64,000 nucleotides of DNA from JBHOQS01 sp042408875. Lineage in GTDB: Bacteria; Chloroflexota; UBA11872; JBHOQS01. Numbering within the stretch: position 1 is the first letter of the stretch; each line of letters opens with the position of its first letter. A program made the translations under genes and the position numbers. Below, in pieces: positions 35,402 through 42,062 of this stretch. Where the stretch lies: the NCBI GenBank assembly GCA_042408875.1, contig JBHOQS010000015.1, positions 186,001-250,000 of the forward strand, in the 5' to 3' direction. The notes under the pieces were generated by a model, which searched no databases, was not told the DNA's origin, and saw only the letters and a list, made by a program, of their open reading frames with translations.

Positions 35402-36145
35402 TCAACGGCTCGCGTCATCGCCGCGCTGCAGTCCGGCGCGGCGGCGGGCGGCCTCACGCAGGTCGCGGGCGAGCTGGGCGTTGTAGCGCACCCAGTCATC
35501 CCCGTAGCGCTCGCGCACCTGCCGGCTCATGATCCCGACCCAATCTACCCCACTGTAGGCGGCAAGCAGCCGCTGATAGAGCGCGAGCCAAGCGAAGGCG
35601 AGCGGGGTACCGATCACGGTGCTCAGGGCAAGGCTCCCTAGCAACGCCCACAGCCACGGCAGATCTGGGCCGGCTGCTCGCACGCCCAGCGCCAGTGGAG
35701 GCACGCTGGCCAGATCGAACGCCAGCACCGCAGCCGTATCTCCGCGCCCGCGCAGCCAGCCGAGGAGCGCGTCCACGAGCATTCCAGCCGCCCCGGGCGC
35801 TGAGAGACCGCTGGCGCGCACGGCCTGGCGATGCGCCAGCGCCGCGGCCACCCCCGCCAGCGCGCCCGTTGCGACCAGCGCAGCAAGGAGCACGACAGCG
35901 ATGGCTGCCGGGCCTGGCAGGTCGAGAGGCCCAGAGCCCGGCATGCGTAGAGATGGAAGCGCGGAAGCGCTACCCGCCTGCGGCCGGAGGGCACCGGACA
36001 CGGGGGCCAGCACTCCGGCCAGCACTAGGCCACAGAGGAGCCCGACCAGCGCCCCGGTGAGCGCGCCGAGCACCAGAATGCGCGCGGTGCGAACATGTGC
36101 ACAGATGATTTTCTCGACCAGGTCACCGAAACGCTCGCTTGCCAT
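35402..36145 (-). CDS. Polytopic membrane protein of unknown function, end of the putative fluoride operon
   Basis: A 247-residue protein with about four hydrophobic segments: ARILVLGALTGALVGLLCGL (about 21-44), AIAVVLLAALVATGALAGVA (about 80-104), a third around 150-170, and LPWLWALLGSLALSTVIGTP (about 162-188). The C-terminal about 50 residues are soluble and charged (RQVRERYGDDWVRYNAQLAR). It is the last of five same-strand genes that begin with the universal stress protein; the gap to the gene before it is 51 bp. No family recognised. Its place in the operon suggests a membrane partner for the soluble products. Confidence 0.7.
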   Translation of the reverse strand: MASERFGDLVEKIICAHVRTARILVLGALTGALVGLLCGLVLAGVLAPVSGALRPQAGSASALPSLRMPGSGPLDLPGPAAIAVVLLAALVATGALAGVAAALAHRQAVRASGLSAPGAAGMLVDALLGWLRGRGDTAAVLAFDLASVPPLALGVRAAGPDLPWLWALLGSLALSTVIGTPLAFAWLALYQRLLAAYSGVDWVGIMSRQVRERYGDDWVRYNAQLARDLREAARRRAGLQRGDDASR

Positions 36146-36196
36146 AGCCTGCTTCGCCGTCTGGACGCCAGTGTGAGCAGCTCCAGGGGGCCGCGC

Positions 36197-36754
36197 TCAC
36201 GTGGCCCGTTGGGCGCTGCCTGGAACGGCTGGAACGGTCCCTGCTGCCGCTGCCTCCGCGGCAGTGCCTGGAGGCCCTTCTTGAGCGACACGCGCCAGAA
36301 GTAAGGCCAGCTCTGCCAGCGCCTCGATGTCTGGGCCGATGCGCTGCTCGAGGTCAGGATGCACTGCACCGTAGCGGCGCAGCGAGCGCGGGGCGGCATC
36401 GCTCAGAGTCTCCCAGGCACTTGAGCAGGCCGCGGCGACGATCCGGCGGCCGCTCAGGACCTCGACCGGCAGGGCAAGCCGGGTGGCCAGAGCGGTGAGA
36501 CGCTGACGAGCCTGGTGGATCAATGCCTTGAAGCAGGCCCGCTGCTCGGCAGTGAAGTCCGCGTCATCGCAATAGAGCCGGCCGCACTCCCCGCCTGCCA
36601 GTAGGCGCTCAACTGTGCTCAGCGTACGCTCGAACTGGCGCAGCGCGACCGTGACAGCTCGCAGTTGGGCCTCGTTGAGCAGCGCCGCTACCGGCTCCGG
36701 TGTAGCGGGCTCTGCGCTGCCGTGCTGGCCGCCCTCAGCCTGTCCTGTGCCCAT
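36197..36754 (-). CDS. Helical protein of unknown function, paralogue A
   Basis: A 185-residue soluble protein, almost wholly alpha-helical by composition. It resembles the next gene upstream in layout: LLNEAQLRAVTVALRQFERT near the start and LRRYGAVHPDLEQRIGPDIE near the end correspond to LLTGHQRAALRSCLGFARLS and LSGYGALTPEVEALLRPRIA there. The ATG at 36754 is preceded by GGAGG with a short 4-nt spacer; longer in-frame extensions have none. It contains three Cys, of which CGRLYCDD sits in the middle. Fourth gene of the operon under the - strand riboswitch. Confidence 0.7.
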   Translation of the reverse strand: MGTGQAEGGQHGSAEPATPEPVAALLNEAQLRAVTVALRQFERTLSTVERLLAGGECGRLYCDDADFTAEQRACFKALIHQARQRLTALATRLALPVEVLSGRRIVAAACSSAWETLSDAAPRSLRRYGAVHPDLEQRIGPDIEALAELALLLARVAQEGPPGTAAEAAAAGTVPAVPGSAQRAT

Positions 36755-36826
36755 CGTACCTCCGGGTTCGTGCCGGGCGTGGACTCTGCCCGGGCGCTGT
36801 CCTCCTGCTCGCCAGCAGAGCACGCT

Positions 36827-37357
36827 CTAGACCGGCCAGCGGGGCATGTGGAGCACTGCCTGTTCCATGCGATTCGCCAGCGCGATCAGCTCAGCGATGC
36901 GCGGGCGAAGCAGCGCTTCAACTTCAGGGGTCAGCGCGCCGTAGCCGGAGAGCTCCTCGACCCGCACATCCAGCAGGGCATCGCGCGCCCGCTGGATCTG
37001 GCCCAGCAGGACCTGTCGCAGGTCGCGCTCATCATCGTCGGAGACATCAAGCTGCTCCATAAGCTCCATGCAGCGCGCCTGAAACTGCGCCAGTAGGTCA
37101 CGCAGGCGTTCCACCGCGCGGGCGCGCCGTGCAGCCACGCCGGTCTCGTCGGTACTCTCCGGAGGCATTTCGCCCGGCAATGGCCGGACCGGGAGCGCCA
37201 GCAGTGCCTCAGCGAAGCGCAGGCTCAGGCGCGCAAAGCCTAGGCAGCTTCGCAGCGCCGCGCGCTGGTGGCCGGTTAGCAGTGCCGGATGCTCCGGGAA
37301 CCGATCTGCCGGTGTCGGGATCCCCAGGGGATCCCGACGGTCTTGCTGCACGCTCAT
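36827..37357 (-). CDS. Helical protein of unknown function, paralogue B
   Basis: A 176-residue soluble helical protein that matches the architecture of the 36197-36754 product: a helical N-terminal segment, a central acidic stretch MEQLDVSDDDERDLRQVLLG, and a C-terminal GYGALTPEVEALLRPRIAEL segment. The two are separated by 72 bp and are best explained by tandem duplication and strong divergence. It begins 13 bp after the DUF6062-like stop. No family recognised. Likely a helical bundle, perhaps a dimer with its paralogue. Confidence 0.7.
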   Translation of the reverse strand: MSVQQDRRDPLGIPTPADRFPEHPALLTGHQRAALRSCLGFARLSLRFAEALLALPVRPLPGEMPPESTDETGVAARRARAVERLRDLLAQFQARCMELMEQLDVSDDDERDLRQVLLGQIQRARDALLDVRVEELSGYGALTPEVEALLRPRIAELIALANRMEQAVLHMPRWPV

Positions 37358-37370
37358 GGTCGTTTCCCCG

Positions 37371-39020
37371 TTACCGAATGGCCCGCGCGCCGGCGATAAG
37401 CTGCAGCGCTACCCAGGGTGCCCGCTGCTCGACGCCGCGCGGCTCATGCCGGAAGTGATCGTCCTGCTTGCGGATGTACTCGCTCAAATGCCACTCCAGG
37501 GCACTGTAGAAGCGCTGCTGGTGGGCGAGCACACGGCGCGCTGCCGTGCGGGCACCCTGCCGCCAGGCCGCCTCCAGGGCCAGCGCCAGGTGTCCCAGGC
37601 AGAACACCACGCCTGAGCCAATCGGCGCCTCGCCCTCCGTGCTCGCTGCCCTGTCCATGTTCAGCCGTGCTACCAGGTCCAGCGCTGCGCGGCTCTCTGC
37701 CAGCGCCCGGACCCGGCATGCCGGGCAGGCCCCCTCCGGCGCCAGCACCTGGGCGAGGGCCCGGCCATCCGGCCGGCCTTGCGCTGCCCGCAGGGCCTCG
37801 CGCAGGCGTTGTCGAAGCGTAGCGAGCACCGGTACGGCCAGGGCACTTACGTTGTCTGTACTTGAGGGCCCTGGAAGCTGTTGCAGCAGTTCCCAGGCAT
37901 GCAGCGCGCAGAGCCCGCGCGAAGCGACCCAGCCGGCGCCATCCGGGAACTCGCGCGCTGGTGAAGCTACGTCCTGCCAGACCGAAGCCGGTGTGGGAGC
38001 AGCAAGCTCGTGGCCGGACACCACCGCGCCCTGGCGCGCCAGCGTAGCCGCCCGTGCAGAGGAGCGCAGGTCCTGTGCTGCGATGAGCTGCTCAAAGTAT
38101 CGAGCGACGGCCTCAAGCGCGGCCTGGCAGATCGGGCACGTGACATCGAGGGGATCGGCCGCTACGACCTCCCATGCTGGTATAACAGTGTCGACAGTTT
38201 TGGACAGTGCGCCGCCGGTCTCGACGAGCCGCCAGGTGGTGTACTGCTGCCACGGCAGCACACTGTGGCCAGTCAGGCCGCGCTCGCCTGCCAGAATACG
38301 CAGGACGGGAAGCAGAGGGTACCTGCCTGTTCTATCACTGATCGCTGCTTGGATAGCGCGGTCCCACTGTGCCCCTACCGGCTCGATCACCGCCTCACAC
38401 GTGCGCCTGCGTGCCTGGGCCAGGGCCCGGAGGAGATGGGGCAGGCAGAGCCCGGCCGACGTGGCGTAGCGCTCGTGCAGCTCCCGCTCGTGCACATGCT
38501 CCAGCAACGTCTCCAGGTAGATCCGTTCGGCCTGCTGGAGCGCGTGACAGGCCGGGCAGCGTCCTGCTGGGAGAAGGAGCCGTGCCGGGGGTGCTCCTGC
38601 CCCCGCTGCCGGCGCAGCCGGCCCGCCTGCGAAGCTGCGCGCCAACTGGGCCAGCGGATGGCGCAGCCAGCGTCCCAGACCTGCCCCGACACGCTGCGCC
38701 GCCGTGGCCACCGGCATGCCCGGCACGCCGCTGAACAGGCCCGCTGCCGCGCGGGCATCCGCCTGGACCGCACGGAGGATGTCACGATAGATGATCGCCG
38801 TGCCCAGACCATCACGGACGTCATCTGCCCATTGCCAGGCGTGCACCGTGCAGAAGCCGCGTGCCTGCCGCAGCCACTCGCGGACCTCGTAGTCGTTCAC
38901 ATTCTCGTAGGAGAGCACGTCCAGGAACCGTGCCGCGCTGCGCGTGGCCAGGCGGCACACTGCGCAGCCAGGCTCTCCGAAAGCGTCCAGCAGATCGAAG
39001 TAGAGGCTATGGCGGCTCAT
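37371..39020 (-). CDS. DUF6062-like protein with fourfold CxxC...CxxH repeat
   Basis: A 549-residue cytoplasmic protein. Four units each pair a CxxC with a CxxH: C19/C22 with C57/H60; C155/C158 with C192/H195; C295/C298 with C371/H374; C432/C435 with C474/H477. Within a unit the pattern reads CPAC, about 35-75 residues of helix, then GLCLPH or GFCTVH. Each could hold one zinc or iron ion. The C-terminal YIRKQDDHFRHEPRG is like the tail of DUF6062 proteins, which normally have fewer units. It lies 7 bp after the universal stress protein gene and 13 bp before paralogue B. Function unknown; a metal-dependent stress or sensor role is an inference from context. Confidence 0.72.
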   Translation of the reverse strand: MSRHSLYFDLLDAFGEPGCAVCRLATRSAARFLDVLSYENVNDYEVREWLRQARGFCTVHAWQWADDVRDGLGTAIIYRDILRAVQADARAAAGLFSGVPGMPVATAAQRVGAGLGRWLRHPLAQLARSFAGGPAAPAAGAGAPPARLLLPAGRCPACHALQQAERIYLETLLEHVHERELHERYATSAGLCLPHLLRALAQARRRTCEAVIEPVGAQWDRAIQAAISDRTGRYPLLPVLRILAGERGLTGHSVLPWQQYTTWRLVETGGALSKTVDTVIPAWEVVAADPLDVTCPICQAALEAVARYFEQLIAAQDLRSSARAATLARQGAVVSGHELAAPTPASVWQDVASPAREFPDGAGWVASRGLCALHAWELLQQLPGPSSTDNVSALAVPVLATLRQRLREALRAAQGRPDGRALAQVLAPEGACPACRVRALAESRAALDLVARLNMDRAASTEGEAPIGSGVVFCLGHLALALEAAWRQGARTAARRVLAHQQRFYSALEWHLSEYIRKQDDHFRHEPRGVEQRAPWVALQLIAGARAIR

Positions 39021-39027
39021 CGGACAC

Positions 39028-39453
39028 TCACCGCACGATCAGCACCGAGCAGGGAGCATGGCGGCTGACCTTATCGGTCGTGGTACCGAGGAAGGTGCCC
39101 CAGACGCCGGAGTGGCCACTGTGCCCCAGCACCAGTAGGTCCGCGCCGATCTCACGGGCAAAGGTCACGATCGTCTGGGCAGCGTTGTGTCCGGCGCGTA
39201 CCTCACCCTGGAGCGCGAGCCCGTGCTCCTCGGCAAGGCGCCGCGCCTCGGCCAGCAGGCGGGCGAAGTACTCGTTCGCCACCTCGCGTTCGCCGTCGAG
39301 CTCGCTGACGGTTGCAGCGTAGCGCGGCAGGTGCTCCTCGACGGAGATCGTCCAGAGCTCGGCGCCGTGCTCCTGAGCGAGCCGGATCGCGGTGAGCAGC
39401 GCACGCCGTGACCCAGGGGAGCCGTCGAAGGCGACCAGGATGCGCCTAAACAT
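39028..39453 (-). CDS. Universal stress protein (UspA family)
   Basis: A 141-residue USP with the ATP-binding type fold: MFRRILVAFDGSPGSRRALL at the N-terminus and GADLLVLGHSGHSGVWGTFL followed by GTTTDKV, the G-x2-G-x9-G-S/T-like nucleotide loop. The ATG at 39453 begins the domain; its ribosome site is weak, and an in-frame GTG at 39531 with GGAGG is an alternative that would add 26 residues. First gene of a five-gene operon whose leader contains a fluoride-type riboswitch. Universal stress proteins are among the gene classes previously linked to that riboswitch. Confidence 0.87.
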   Translation of the reverse strand: MFRRILVAFDGSPGSRRALLTAIRLAQEHGAELWTISVEEHLPRYAATVSELDGEREVANEYFARLLAEARRLAEEHGLALQGEVRAGHNAAQTIVTFAREIGADLLVLGHSGHSGVWGTFLGTTTDKVSRHAPCSVLIVR

Positions 39454-39702
39454 CGGTGTCTCTTCGTCGAGCGCTGAGAGCCCCCACTGCGGCTGCGCCC
39501 CGGCCGTGCTGGATGAAGGCGCCGACGTCACCGCCCTCCTTCGAGGACGAGGAGGTGGGGAGCCGTCTGTGACATCGCATAGCTCCACCGCCTTGCTGCC
39601 AGGCCTTGCCTTCGCTGGATACTCATCCATGTCGCCCATGCTACCGCCTACCGGACGAGAGGCTCCGCGCAGGCAGGCGGCAGGCATCCGGGCCGGAGAG
39701 CC

Positions 39703-39751
39703 AAGAAAAATAGCTCCCGACTTTTCCCGCCTGCGCGGGCAAGCCAGGAGC
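39703..39751 (-). terminator. Intrinsic terminator, expression platform of - strand riboswitch
   Basis: On the - strand GCTCC (39751 to 39747) pairs with GGAGC (39717 to 39713), and CCCGC (39739 to 39735) with GCGGG (39730 to 39726), followed by TATTTTT. The 5' arm shares GGCTCC with the riboswitch pseudoknot, so aptamer and terminator exclude each other. Confidence 0.8.
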
Positions 39752-39819
39752 CATCAGCATTACGGCAGTTCAGGGCCGCACACACAGAGACGCAGCCCTC
39801 GGGCGGACTCCATCGCCCG
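39747..39819 (-). promoter_or_regulatory. Fluoride-type (crcB-motif) riboswitch aptamer, - strand
   Basis: On the - strand: P1 CGGGC (39819 to 39815) with GCCCG (39804 to 39800), enclosing loop GATGGAGTCC; an inserted stem AGGGCTGC (39799 to 39792) with GCGGCCCT (39779 to 39772); then AACTGC and GCTGATGGCTCC (39762-39747 region). The loop strand GGAGTC pairs with GGCTCC to form the pseudoknot. This matches the known consensus (GATG loop, AAC-GC, GCTGATG) and the B. cereus and T. petrophila sequences as I recall them. It precedes the universal stress protein operon. Ligand binding would sequester the terminator arm and turn the genes on. Confidence 0.82.
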
Positions 39820-39850
39820 GCCAGCCATTGAATTTTTCGCCAGCACCTCA

Positions 39851-39879
39851 ATCATACCTCCGGGAAGGTGGACCGTCAA
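39851..39879 (-). promoter_or_regulatory. Sigma-70-type promoter for the universal stress protein operon
   Basis: On the - strand TTGACG (39879 to 39874), a 17-bp spacer, then TATGAT (39856 to 39851). Transcription would start near 39843, about 25 nt before the aptamer P1. Confidence 0.78.
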
Positions 39880-39984
39880 CCACACTCTCCCGGCGAAGTC
39901 TGGTGAAGCTGGTGCAGCGCTCGCAGCGGGCACATTAGCAAGTGAAGACCGTCAACTGCGCTCTCCCAGCGAAGTCTGTGAAGC
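39871..39984. repeat. Imperfect direct repeat between the divergent promoters
   Basis: A segment starting GACCGTCAAC and running through CGAAGTCTG is present at 39871-39909 and again at 39947-39984, period 76 bp, with a handful of mismatches. The first copy contains the -35 box of the - strand promoter; the second keeps the TTGACG word but has no matching -10. It may be a duplicated operator or a relic promoter. Confidence 0.6.
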
Positions 39985-40026
39985 CCGCCGACGCCTGACA
40001 GATACGCTCGTTGCAGCTTCAGTACC

Positions 40027-40055
40027 TTGACGAGGGTGCCGGGGCAGGCTATCAT
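40027..40055 (+). promoter_or_regulatory. Sigma-70-type promoter for the antiporter operon
   Basis: TTGACG (40027-40032), 17-bp spacer, TATCAT (40050-40055) on the + strand. Transcription would begin near 40062, about 20 nt before the riboswitch P1. Confidence 0.78.
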
Positions 40056-40080
40056 TGGCCTGGGTCGACCAGCGACCACA

Positions 40081-40152
40081 ACGGGGCGATGGAGTCCGCC
40101 CGTGGCAGGGTGTGCGCACCCTGCCCGAACCGCCATGCTGCTGATGGCTCCT
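40081..40152 (+). promoter_or_regulatory. Fluoride-type (crcB-motif) riboswitch aptamer, + strand
   Basis: P1 GGGC (40084-40087) with GCCC (40098-40101) encloses loop GATGGAGTCC. A perfect 9-bp hairpin GGCAGGGTG/CACCCTGCC with a TGCG loop (40104-40125) follows, then GAACCGCC and GCTGATGGCTCC (40127-40151). The loop strand GGAGTC pairs with GGCTCC as pseudoknot P3. The helix P2 between AACCGC and GCTGATG is short (two G-C pairs), as in the - strand copy. Upstream of a cation:proton antiporter, a gene class known to be controlled by this riboswitch. Confidence 0.87.
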
Positions 40153-40186
40153 GAACACGCCCGGGGGCGTGTGCGGGAGCTTTTTT
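40147..40186 (+). terminator. Intrinsic terminator, expression platform of + strand riboswitch
   Basis: GCTCC (40147-40151) pairs with GGAGC (40176-40180), and ACACGCCC (40155-40162) with GGGCGTGT (40165-40172), followed by six T (40181-40186). The first arm overlaps the pseudoknot strand, which gives the switch. The antiporter ATG is 55 nt further on. Confidence 0.88.
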
Positions 40187-40241
40187 GTGCCCTTGGTTCA
40201 TGCGCTCCCGGGCGATGCACGCTGCATACAGGAGGGAGCGC

Positions 40242-41456
40242 ATGGAGAACGTCTGGTTTATCGCCTCGGCGTGGATGGGGCTGGCGCTGCTGGCCAGCCT
40301 GATCAGCATTCGCCTTGGCATTTCCGTCGCACTGGTGGAGATCTTCGTCGGTGTCCTCGGCGGGAACTTCCTCGGGTTTCACACCACCCCCTGGATCGAC
40401 TTCCTGGCTACCTTTGGATCAGGCTTGCTGACCTTCCTAGCTGGAGCGGAGATCGACCCCGATTCGTTCAAGCGCCATCTGGCCCCCAGTCTGGTGATCG
40501 GATCACTAGGTTTCTTCTTCCCCTTCGTTGGCGCGGGTGTCTTCGCCTACCTGCTCGCTGGCTGGGACCTGCGCGCTGCGGAGATCGCCGGCATTGCCCT
40601 CTCCACCACATCGGTGGCGGTCGTATACGCTGTCATGGTTGAGACCGGGTTGAACGAGACCGACCTCGGCAAGCTGATCCTGGCCGCGTGTTTTGTGAAC
40701 GACCTGGGGACTGTGCTCGCGCTAGGTGTGCTCTTCGCCAGTTTCAACCGCTGGATGGCTGTCTTCGTGGCCGTTACCGCGGTGGCATTGTGGCAGCTGC
40801 CGCGGGTCACGCGCTGGGTGATCGCCCACTGGGGGAGGCGCGTCTCCGAGCCTGAGGTAAAGTTCATCTTCCTAGTGTTGTTCTTCCTGGGCGGCCTCTC
40901 GACGATGGCGAAGAGCGAGGCTGTGCTGCCGGCCTACCTGGTGGGGCTGGTCATCGCTGGTGTCTTCGTGCGAGATAAGGCGCTGGTGCACCGGATGCGC
41001 GCCATCGCCTTTACCATGCTCACGCCCTTCTTCTTCATCAAGGCCGGCACGCTTGTCTCACTGCCAGCACTGATAAGTGGTTTCGTGCTGATCCTGGCCC
41101 TCCTGGGCGTAAAGCTGGCCACGAAGTTCGTTGGTGTATGGCCGGCGACCCGCCTGTATCGGATGGGAACACGTGAGGGCAACTACACGACGCTCCTCAT
41201 GTCCACCGGACTTACCTTCGGTTCGATCTCGGCGCTGTACGGACTCACCAACGGTTTCATCAACCAGATCCAGTACACGATCCTGATCACCGTGGTGATC
41301 GGCTCGGCCGTTGTGCCGACATTCATCGCCCAAACCTGGTTCCTGCCCCAGGCAGGGCAGTCTCTGGCGCGTGCTCCAGAGACGGTCGCCAGCATGCCCG
41401 CTGCCGAAGTAGCGCCGCTGGCGCTGAGGTCGCAGCCGGCCGGGGAGGAAGCGTAG
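40242..41456 (+). CDS. Cation:proton antiporter, CPA/Kef type, fluoride-regulated
   Basis: Inner-membrane antiporter of 404 residues with about 11-12 hydrophobic helices. The first helix reads WMGLALLASLISIRLGISVA. LTFLAGAEIDPDSFKRH and AEIAGIALSTTSVAVVYAVM match the CPA2 core, and FVNDLGTVLALGVLF contains the Asp expected in the ion site. The ATG at 40242 is preceded by GGAGGGAG. The leader contains a fluoride-type riboswitch, so the protein probably supports growth under fluoride by exporting a cation or balancing pH; transport of fluoride itself is not implied. Followed after 26 bp by a CBS-domain gene. Confidence 0.88.
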   Translation: MENVWFIASAWMGLALLASLISIRLGISVALVEIFVGVLGGNFLGFHTTPWIDFLATFGSGLLTFLAGAEIDPDSFKRHLAPSLVIGSLGFFFPFVGAGVFAYLLAGWDLRAAEIAGIALSTTSVAVVYAVMVETGLNETDLGKLILAACFVNDLGTVLALGVLFASFNRWMAVFVAVTAVALWQLPRVTRWVIAHWGRRVSEPEVKFIFLVLFFLGGLSTMAKSEAVLPAYLVGLVIAGVFVRDKALVHRMRAIAFTMLTPFFFIKAGTLVSLPALISGFVLILALLGVKLATKFVGVWPATRLYRMGTREGNYTTLLMSTGLTFGSISALYGLTNGFINQIQYTILITVVIGSAVVPTFIAQTWFLPQAGQSLARAPETVASMPAAEVAPLALRSQPAGEEA

Positions 41457-41482
41457 GACATGCGGCATCGGGGAAGAGGCAG

Positions 41483-41914
41483 ATGCAAGCAAAAGATCTC
41501 ATGCAGCGGAGAGTCATCACCGTGCCGCTGACCGCACCCCTGGCCGAGGCGGCGCGGATACTGCTGGCTGCCGGTGTGGACAGCGCACCGGTGGTGGACG
41601 AGCAGGGCCGTCTGCTGGGTATGGTCGGGCTGAAGGATCTCTTACGCGCGCCTGCTCCCAGCGCGCAAGCCTCGCTGGTGACGCGCTATACTACCCTGCA
41701 AGATCGTGCACGCGCGGTAGCTGCCCTACGCGTGCAAGCAGTGATGGCCCGGCGGGTGGTACATGTGGATCCCGCGACATCGGTGGAGGAGGTTGCGGCC
41801 CTCCTAGTGAATCGAGGGAGACATCCTATCCCGGTCCTCGAGGATGGCCGCGTTGTTGGCGTCATCGGCCGGGCCGATGTGGTGCGTGCCATCCTGGCAT
41901 CCGCAGACAAGTAG
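41483..41914 (+). CDS. Two-CBS-domain protein
   Basis: A 143-residue protein made of two CBS motifs (about 1-60 and 80-140): MQAKDLMQRRVITVPLTAPL with VDSAPVVDEQGRLLGMVGLK, and VQAVMARRVVHVDPATSVEE with RHPIPVLEDGRVVGVIGRAD. Such tandem pairs bind adenine nucleotides and regulate partners. The ATG at 41483 is 26 bp after the antiporter stop, so it is cotranscribed and may regulate the antiporter. No other domain is attached. Confidence 0.88.
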   Translation: MQAKDLMQRRVITVPLTAPLAEAARILLAAGVDSAPVVDEQGRLLGMVGLKDLLRAPAPSAQASLVTRYTTLQDRARAVAALRVQAVMARRVVHVDPATSVEEVAALLVNRGRHPIPVLEDGRVVGVIGRADVVRAILASADK

Positions 41915-41952
41915 TGTGCGCGCTGTTTACCGCTGCTCAGCTGCTGTGCAAT

Positions 41953-41982
41953 GGACCGGCACTGATGGCAAAGTGCCGGTCC
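41953..41982. other. Perfect 11-bp hairpin between CBS and MFS genes
   Basis: GGACCGGCACT (41953-41963) and AGTGCCGGTCC (41972-41982) form a stem with an 8-nt loop. No T-run follows, so it is not a standard terminator. It may be an mRNA processing or stability element, or an operator for the MFS gene. Confidence 0.5.
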
Positions 41983-42062
41983 GCCCAGCGAGAACGCCGC
42001 CCAGCGCGGATGATCTGCACGCTACGACGGCCAATATGCAAAATATGCAATGGAGGATCACA

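Noticed and set aside
35009..35405. Two overlapping open frames on the - strand (about 97 and 123 codons)
   Set aside because: No ribosome site and no recognisable family; the composition looks like chance open frames in GC-rich DNA.
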